A stretch of 64,000 nt of DNA from Liolophura sinensis (taxonomy: Eukaryota; Mollusca; Polyplacophora; Chitonida; Chitonidae): contig NC_088296.1 in assembly GCF_032854445.1 (NCBI RefSeq), positions 14,507,623 through 14,571,622 on the forward strand, written 5' to 3'. The position numbers were made by a program, and so were the translations under genes. The first letter of the stretch is position 1. Each line of letters begins with the position of its first letter. Under the pieces are notes generated by a model. That model did not search any database and was not told where the DNA came from. It saw nothing but the letters and a program-made list of their open reading frames with translations. Shown here piece by piece: positions 58,501-64,000 of the stretch.

Positions 58501-60790
58501 TAATAACAAAACAGTTCGAATTCGAACCTATCGTACTGGCCCTATAGCAGTAAGCGATGCATGAATCGTGGACATGTGGCAGTGTAAGTTGGTACTATTT
58601 AAGGTTTTACATGGTCAAAAAAAGATAATCTAACTAAGTTGAATTGAGATGATACCATATTTCACTTGCTTTGTGTGGTATTTTGCCAACGACCACAGTG
58701 TCGTCGTTGCTATCCACAGTGTCGTCGATGCTCTCAACAGTGTCGTTTCTGCTGTCCACAGTGTCGTCGCTGCTCTCCACAGTGTCGTCGCTGCTCTAGT
58801 TTTACTCTCTGGTGTTATGCCATAGTCTTTTCAATTTGACGTCTGGGTTTATCTAACTATGAAAGGTGTTAAAAGACGGTGTACAAGTGTGGAAATATAT
58901 GAAAATAAGCAAACATAATCCATTCCTAATTTACATGTATGTATCCGTGCATAACAATTAATAAATAGATAATTATACCAATGAATTAATGCCTCTTGAT
59001 TTTAGGAAGAATTGAAGACCAACCTTAAGACGGTGACCCTGAAGTTCTTTTTGGAATACCTGCAGAAAACTCTCTCTGCCAACAAGAGTGGATATACCAT
59101 TGGAGATAAGGTATCTAAATGGTGATTAGTGGCGACAGGCTCGTACATTTTAACTTGTTTTCATTTATTTATTAATTTCATTGGTGCATTACGCTGTACT
59201 CAAGAATATTTCACTTACACGGCGGCCAGCAATATAGTGGGAGAAAACCGGGCAGAGCCCGGGAGAAACCCACGATCATCCTGGCAGACCTTCTCACGTA
59301 CGGCCGGAAAGGAAGCCTGCATCAGCTGGACTTGAACTCACAGCGACCGTATTGGTTAGAGGTCCCCGGGTCAGGCCGCAAAGCTAGCGCGCTAACTAAC
59401 TGAGCCACGGAGGCCTCCTTTAACTTGTTTTTCGTGATACATATGATAGTATATGTAAATATTTATTTAACCACAACTCCATGGTAACATTAGGTCTGAT
59501 CGATTGGGACATTGAACTGTGTATTAAGGATAATTTTATACACACACAACTTGTGCATTCCGTTCTGGTGTTTTACTGAAATCATTCATTATTCCTGGTG
59601 AGTGTAATTGTTCCAGTTCCAGTGTAACAGTTAGCAAGAAATACACCATCACTGCTTAAATAAGTTGGTTCGTCAGGAAGCTGCCGAAGTGCGACGGTTT
59701 ATTCTGGGCTCTTCCTCTTGCAGTTTCCTCCATTCCAAAACCTAACCGCTTTTGCATATTAGGGGAAAAGTCTTAAGTATCACATAATCTATAAATCAAT
59801 CAATGACCTTTATCGCACTGAACAAGGGCCTATCGCCTTATCATTGATTTTCTGATAATGATAGCGTGAACTTCATACTCACATCGTTTGGAATAAGGGT
59901 CAGAGATAAAGCCACATTCTTGTAACAGCCCTTTCTCAGTTTGAATTTCCTTATTAGCTTTGTGTGCAACATGTGCGTTTTATTTAAGACCATATCAGTT
60001 TGACACAGGGGCTTCCGCAACCGAGTAGTTCACATGTCAACGCGGAGAAATAAGCCAGAAATCTCTCACCAATGCGGTCGCTGTGAGTTAAAGTCCAGTT
60101 CATGCCGGCTTCCTCTGGGGATTTATGTGGGACCCGCGGATGATCGCGGGTCCCTCCGCGCCTCTCACAGCTCTGCCCGTTTTCTCCCGACCATAATGCT
60201 GGCCGCCACCATATAAGTGAAATATTTTTGGGTACGGCACAAATCACCAATCACCAAAAATAATGTTAAAATGTGACGACCACTCCAATACAAACAAAGC
60301 CAAACACAGATTTAACCCTGCTACTTGCACATGTAGTGGATGTTTACATGTGTGTCTTATGAATTCATTTATTTATTTATTTAATTGGTGTTTTCCGCCA
60401 TACTCATGATATTTCACTCATATGACGGCGGCCAGTATCACGGTCGGAGAAAAGCATACAAAAGCAGGGACAGCCTAAGAACATCTTACACATCTGGGGG
60501 ACCTTTCCACCTACGTCCGGAGAAGAAGCCAGCATGAGCCGGAATTGGACCCACAGCCTATCGTACAAATAATTTTGTACAATTGCCCATTGCTGGATTT
60601 GGTGTTTTGCTTGCAGCTGACAGTGGCGGACCTCTTAGCTTTCCAGTTACGAGACTGGTTAAGCATCGTGGGTGAGGACATGACCGCAGTGTATGACAGC
60701 TACAGCGATGTGCAGAAACTCTACGCCAAGATTGGAGCCATACCAGCCATTGCTGATTGGCTGAAGAAGAGACCCAAAACCGCGCTGTGA
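55404..60790 (+). CDS. Gene model: sigma-class glutathione S-transferase
   Basis: Five coding exons (55404-55557, 57287-57379, 58017-58132, 59006-59110, 60617-60790) join in phase to 213 residues, close to the usual 200-210 of sigma GSTs. The N-terminal thioredoxin-like domain has MPKYKLTYFNFKAKGEIIRL with catalytic Tyr8, and KMPFGQIPLLEVDGKELVQT, which holds the cis-Pro and the Gln-Thr/Ser glutathione-binding turn. The helical domain has DDLYNQMSAWV, KFFLEYLQKTL and LTVADLLAFQLRDWL (the N-capping and hydrophobic-staple region). Sigma GSTs are cytosolic dimers that conjugate glutathione; vertebrate members isomerise prostaglandin H2 to D2, and others occur in cephalopod lens. Which activity applies here is not visible. 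The promoter has an ARE match. Confidence 0.9.
56765..56930 (+). mobile_element. SINE-A in GST intron
   Basis: Head-truncated copy beginning 'tcctctccgaccgtaagtgg' and ending in AAAT repeats. Confidence 0.9.
57287..57379 (+). CDS. GST exon 3: glutathione-binding loop
   Basis: Phase 1 to 1, acceptor 'gtcttttcag', donor GTAAGT. Reads MPFGQIPLLEVDGKELVQTI then AIKMYLAREF. Confidence 0.9.
58017..58132 (+). CDS. GST exon 4: interdomain linker and first C-domain helix
   Basis: Phase 1 in, 0 out; acceptor 'caccttacag', donor GTAAGA. Reads GMAGESSFDQAKALMWLEAG then DDLYNQMSAWVKEQNPDKK. Confidence 0.9.
58309..58416 (+). CDS. Possible in-frame cassette exon of the GST gene
   Basis: 108 bases between 'agtttctcag' and GTGAGA, phase 0 to 0, open throughout. 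It reads EEIQSKLTVEKAEELNVYEP, then EMVLKGKRCYWCIWNT. The first residues resemble the start of the next exon (EELKTNLKTV), which hints at a decayed duplicate of that exon. Known GSTs have no such insert between helices 4 and 5, so the default product skips it. If included, the protein would be 249 residues. Confidence 0.35.
58697..58799. repeat. 21-bp tandem repeat, five copies
   Basis: Unit 'cacagtgtcgtcgctgctct' plus one base, intronic in the GST gene. A multiple of three, but no splice context. Confidence 0.85.
59006..59110 (+). CDS. GST exon 5: central helices
   Basis: Phase 0 to 0, acceptor 'cttgattttag', donor GTATCT. Reads EELKTNLKTVTLKFFLEYLQ then KTLSANKSGYTIGDK, matching the segment before LTVADL in sigma GSTs. 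Confidence 0.9.
59162..59417 (-). mobile_element. SINE-A, nearly full length, in GST intron
   Basis: Lies about 50 bases after the exon 5 donor. Tail, shortened body and a complete tRNA-like head ('gcgcgctaactaactgagcc'). Confidence 0.9.
60008..60255 (+). mobile_element. SINE-A in GST intron, head damaged
   Basis: 'caatgcggtcgctgtgag' and 'gaccataatgctggccgcc' are clear; the first 60 bases are diverged. The end reads 'aatcaccaatcaccaaaaat' in place of the usual AAAT tail. Confidence 0.8.
60364..60562 (-). mobile_element. SINE-A abutting the last GST exon
   Basis: Diverged copy whose truncated end lies only about 55 bases upstream of the terminal exon acceptor (60616), so it may overlap the branch-point region. 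Confidence 0.85.
60617..60790 (+). CDS. GST exon 6: C-terminal helices and stop
   Basis: Acceptor 'gtgttttgcttgcag', then LTVADLLAFQLRDWLSIVGE and on to AIADWLKKRPKTAL, stop TGA at 60788-60790. The IPAIADWLKKRP end is typical of sigma GSTs. Confidence 0.95.
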   Translation: MTVADLLAFQLRDWLSIVGEDMTAVYDSYSDVQKLYAKIGAIPAIADWLKKRPKTAL

Positions 60791-60863
60791 TAGGTGATAA
60801 AGGGAGCGCATCCTCATTGTTCCAGTCATTGGGTTATCTCCCATTTCTCTATAGTTTACTTGG

Positions 60864-60869
60864 ATTAAA
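60864..60869 (+). promoter_or_regulatory. Variant polyadenylation signal ATTAAA (GST)
   Basis: 74 bases after the GST stop; the first plausible signal. AATAAA sequences near 61525 and 61722 are alternatives. Confidence 0.45.
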
Positions 60870-60909
60870 CATTGATGTACTGCTTGTTTTTCCAGAGTGT
60901 TGTACAGCA

Positions 60910-62820
60910 TGAGTGGTCAGATCTAGAGTTTACATGTATATCGGCTTTATCATTATTCGGCCAACCTAAAACTGGCAACAGTTTGAATGGCTTTGAAGAC
61001 GTCAATCTGGCATACCTCAAATATTTTTACAGGGATTCTTCTATATTTACATCTATGTTCTTCACAATTATATCATTAACCATCGAGATATCGATATAAA
61101 ATTGTATGTACATGTATTTTGACATAAATTTTGATACGAAAACAAACTGACGTTGTTATTCTCTCGGGCTTAAAATTCGCCTATTTTTTAAGAGCCATAA
61201 GCGTTAAGCGTTAAATTGCCTAGGTTCTAAACTGAGGTACAAATGTAGATCGCCAGATGTCATTCTGTACTTCTATATGAATATCATAAACGGGAGAAAC
61301 AATATATAAGTCGCAGGGGGAGGTAGCCCCGTGAGTTGACATGAATGTCAGATTTGTCTCCCTTTGTAGGCTTGACACTAGAACTAACTGATATGTACAT
61401 GTAAGCGATTGTTTGAAACACTTATGCCGTGATGCTGTTATTTTTTCTATTCTGTTTGTTTATTTCTATACATATTTTGAAGCTGCAAATCTCAAATTGT
61501 TATATTTTAGTGATATTTTGGAAAAATAAATAGAACGAATACGTATCTAATGCGGAATATTTGATTTTCTATGAACTGATGTTAGATTTTATATCACAGG
61601 TCGACAGAGAATGTATACTATTATTGCTGTGACTTTAATAAACGATGTAAAGACATCGGATTTGTGTAATCACAGACAGCGGGTTGTTCGATATCAATGA
61701 CAAATTCCAACGATTTACACAATAAAACTCTCTTGCATACGTCTCATTGTTTTTTATCTGATTTGCCCATCGTTTTTATTACTCTGTAAAACTTAATAGG
61801 ATATTTTAACCAGAAGACGACAAAAACCTATCCAGTGCCATAGGATTAGCGCATATTATCGCCTACACCATTACAGAAAATGTCGATGTGGTCTTACGAG
61901 CAGGACCGTCTTTAAGTGAATGTCCTGTGTCAGAAGAGAAGAAATTGACCAATCGACAGGGACCACCTTTCATCGCTAAATGCCTCTTCCACGTAAAATG
62001 CTCCCACCCCCACCCACTACCACCACCATCCACCCACCCGCCCACCCACCCGTCTTCCAATTACTCATGTATATGTATGCTTGGGTTTTAACTTGCCAAT
62101 TTTTCAGTCATTAGGTGTGTTAGCATATACTGTGCCTTTACATTTGGAGTTGCAATACACTAATCAAAATTCGCATAAAAAACAAAACCATACAACATAC
62201 AAGAATTTACAGGAGGCACAGCTGACAAGAGTTTGAAGAATGGCGAAATGTGATTGATCAAGTACGGCTAAATATTCATAATTTGTTAAAACATATATAA
62301 ACAGTATATTGTCGTTAACCGGGTTTCATCGTATTTGAGGTAGGGTCTACAGCGCACAGGTTTTAGTAATGAAAATTTCCTGAAACCAATCAGGTTTCAT
62401 AACACAGTGATGAAGTATATCTCATGAGGTAGGATTAAAGGAAACGTATGTGTGCAATGAAAATGATGAACCGTATGCCAAAAGATGAGACAGAGAATCA
62501 TTTTGATTATCCTTTTTTCTGTTTTTAAGGTCCCATTATTATAATGCTTAATTTTCGTCAAGGCTCGGGAATGCTGAAAATAACGTCATAGATAACTTCA
62601 CTGAGTAATCGGGGTCAGTTTAGACCCCCCCCCCCCCTCCCCCCCCCCCCTCCTGTACTTGTTGCTGCCTCACTTGGCACTCAGTACTGAGAGGACAGCA
62701 AGGAAACAGGACTGGTTGACCCCGTCTCAGCATAAGTTTGTAAGTATGTCTGGTGTCTTTGGTATGATACTTCACTGGCGGCAGCAGTTTGGTGGCATGG
62801 ACTCGCATGGCACGAGAAGA
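60910..62820. other. Interval downstream of GST, no gene recognised
   Basis: Contains C-rich low-complexity sequence (cccacccaccc type near 62010-62050 and a C run at 62626-62652). Open frames here are short and compositionally biased. Confidence 0.4.
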
Positions 62821-62825
62821 TATAA

Positions 62826-62905
62826 TGTACATTTAAAGACACCTAATGACTTCTCGTCGACATATAAATGAAAAAAATCGTATGGGGTGACCTTAAATCC
62901 CAAGA
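62826..62905 (+). mobile_element. SINE-B tail fragment, decayed
   Basis: 'acctaatgacttctcgtcg', 'catataaatgaaaaaaatcg' and 'aaatcccaagag' follow the order of the SINE-B 3' region. Confidence 0.45.
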
Positions 62906-63974
62906 GTTCATACAGATATCCGCCAAAAGCTATAGAAGAGCCCGTGTACTGTATTACGTGATCATATACAACTTGATATTATGTAAGCCACCCACAGTGA
63001 TGAAAACTAATTAGCAGGTAAATTAATTTAGAAAGTAAGAACAATAATCATTAGTGTCAATTTTTTTATTATACATTTTAATGGAGGTAGGCGGCGGGAT
63101 GCAATAACGTTGTGATTCAGTCTATTTTTGCAGACTGACATACAGACAGAATTTGACGGATGACCTGTCATATTCTTTAATGCATTACATTATGGAAGTT
63201 CTTCACTTTACTCTTTTTATAAATAATCACATTTTTATTTCTATCCTAAACACCATTCTAGAGACCTCAATACTGCCTTGCATGTATATTTGTATCCATA
63301 GGAAAAACAAAGGAACAAAGGATATAGTATACATTGGTTTAACTCAGGAATAGCATTCAGTCGGTTGGGGAAAACGGACATTTCGTACACGCAAGTTAAA
63401 ATATGAAGTAAGATTCAATAGACCGACAATGGAAAACCACATGGAAACATATTTTCATGTAGCATTATATTATATTAAACAATGTTAAAGGCATTCAAAT
63501 GTTTGAATTCTATGGTGGGTCGTATTGACCATACTGATCTCACCTCACTTTTTATCCTTATTTTTACCAGTGGGAAGAAACTTCTAAGAACATTATTTCA
63601 AAAATCTTTTACCATGCGCAAAGGGAGCAAGTCCAACATTCATCGTCGTGTTTAGCGTTGGAAAAAAACTTCCTGTTACGTTAGTCTTCCTAAAAGCTAG
63701 TAGTCCAAACGTTTGAAAGTCTCATCTAAAAATCACAAAAAAAGAGAAATAAGTGAAAGTATTTTAATACATAGTTTTAAGTGGTATATCTTGTGATGTC
63801 TATTTGGATATGGAGCGCTCTTTTTCTTGAAATAACAGTCTTGTTTAAATATTCCAACGTTTAATGTAATTTTGTCTAATCATATTACGACAGTGTTCTA
63901 TTTTTCAGTCAATAGATCTGTCGAAGATGTAAGCCCAACCCACGTGATTCCCCGTTAGCATTAGCAATCTCTGG
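62906..63974. other. AT-rich interval, nothing recognised
   Basis: No exon, RNA gene or named repeat supported. Confidence 0.35.
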
Positions 63975-64000
63975 GTCTCCAGTTGCCTGCGGATGGTTGT
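63975..64000 (+). mobile_element. SINE-A fragment cut by window end
   Basis: 'ccagttgcctgcggatggtt' resembles the SINE-A body segment 'cagcaacctgcggatggtc'. Too short to be sure. Confidence 0.35.

Overview
The window is eukaryotic nuclear DNA from an animal. The genes are split by GT-AG introns, the sequence is AT-rich, and it is crowded with tRNA-headed SINEs, 5'-truncated LINEs and minisatellites. Three repeat families (called SINE-A, SINE-B and SINE-C here) and the protein style point to a lophotrochozoan, most likely a mollusc or a brachiopod. The species cannot be fixed from sequence alone.

Layout. 1-3.5 kb is a decayed tandem duplication of a non-coding segment. 4.6-11.7 kb carries a candidate two-exon gene for a 43-residue secreted cationic peptide, whose intron holds a 3.9-kb satellite of 63-bp units with higher-order repeats. 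12.6-13.4 kb is a 24-bp minisatellite that grew out of a SINE-A. 14-16.2 kb has three orphan minus-strand exon candidates. 18.7-24.2 kb is a 38-bp minisatellite split by a minus-strand CR1-like LINE. 24.5-37.3 kb is the best gene of the window: a single-pass membrane receptor of about 427 residues with a signal peptide, cysteine-rich EGF-like modules, a proline-rich stalk built from 9-residue repeats that each carry an N-glycosylation sequon, one membrane span and a tyrosine-rich tail. A 3.6-kb internal tandem duplication gave this gene a second stalk exon; the upstream copy is dead (lost acceptor, stop codon, weak donor) and the downstream copy is intact.

37.9-42.2 kb is a second, more decayed copy of the same LINE, interrupted by a SINE-B with a 13-bp target duplication. 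45.2-46.2 kb is the 3' part of another LINE. 47.4-50.6 kb is a wrecked Ty3/gypsy element with recognisable gag, RT/RNaseH and integrase pieces. 54.2-60.9 kb is a complete sigma-class glutathione S-transferase gene on the plus strand, with a TATA box, a perfect antioxidant-response-element match, a 5' UTR exon, five coding exons (213 residues) and a possible in-frame 36-codon cassette exon. From 60.9 kb to the end I see no gene.

No operon-like or cluster logic links the genes. The receptor and the small peptide would both enter the secretory pathway and could serve recognition or defence; the GST is a cytosolic detoxification or prostaglandin-isomerase type enzyme. All exon joins come from splice consensus, phase and protein sense, without transcript evidence.
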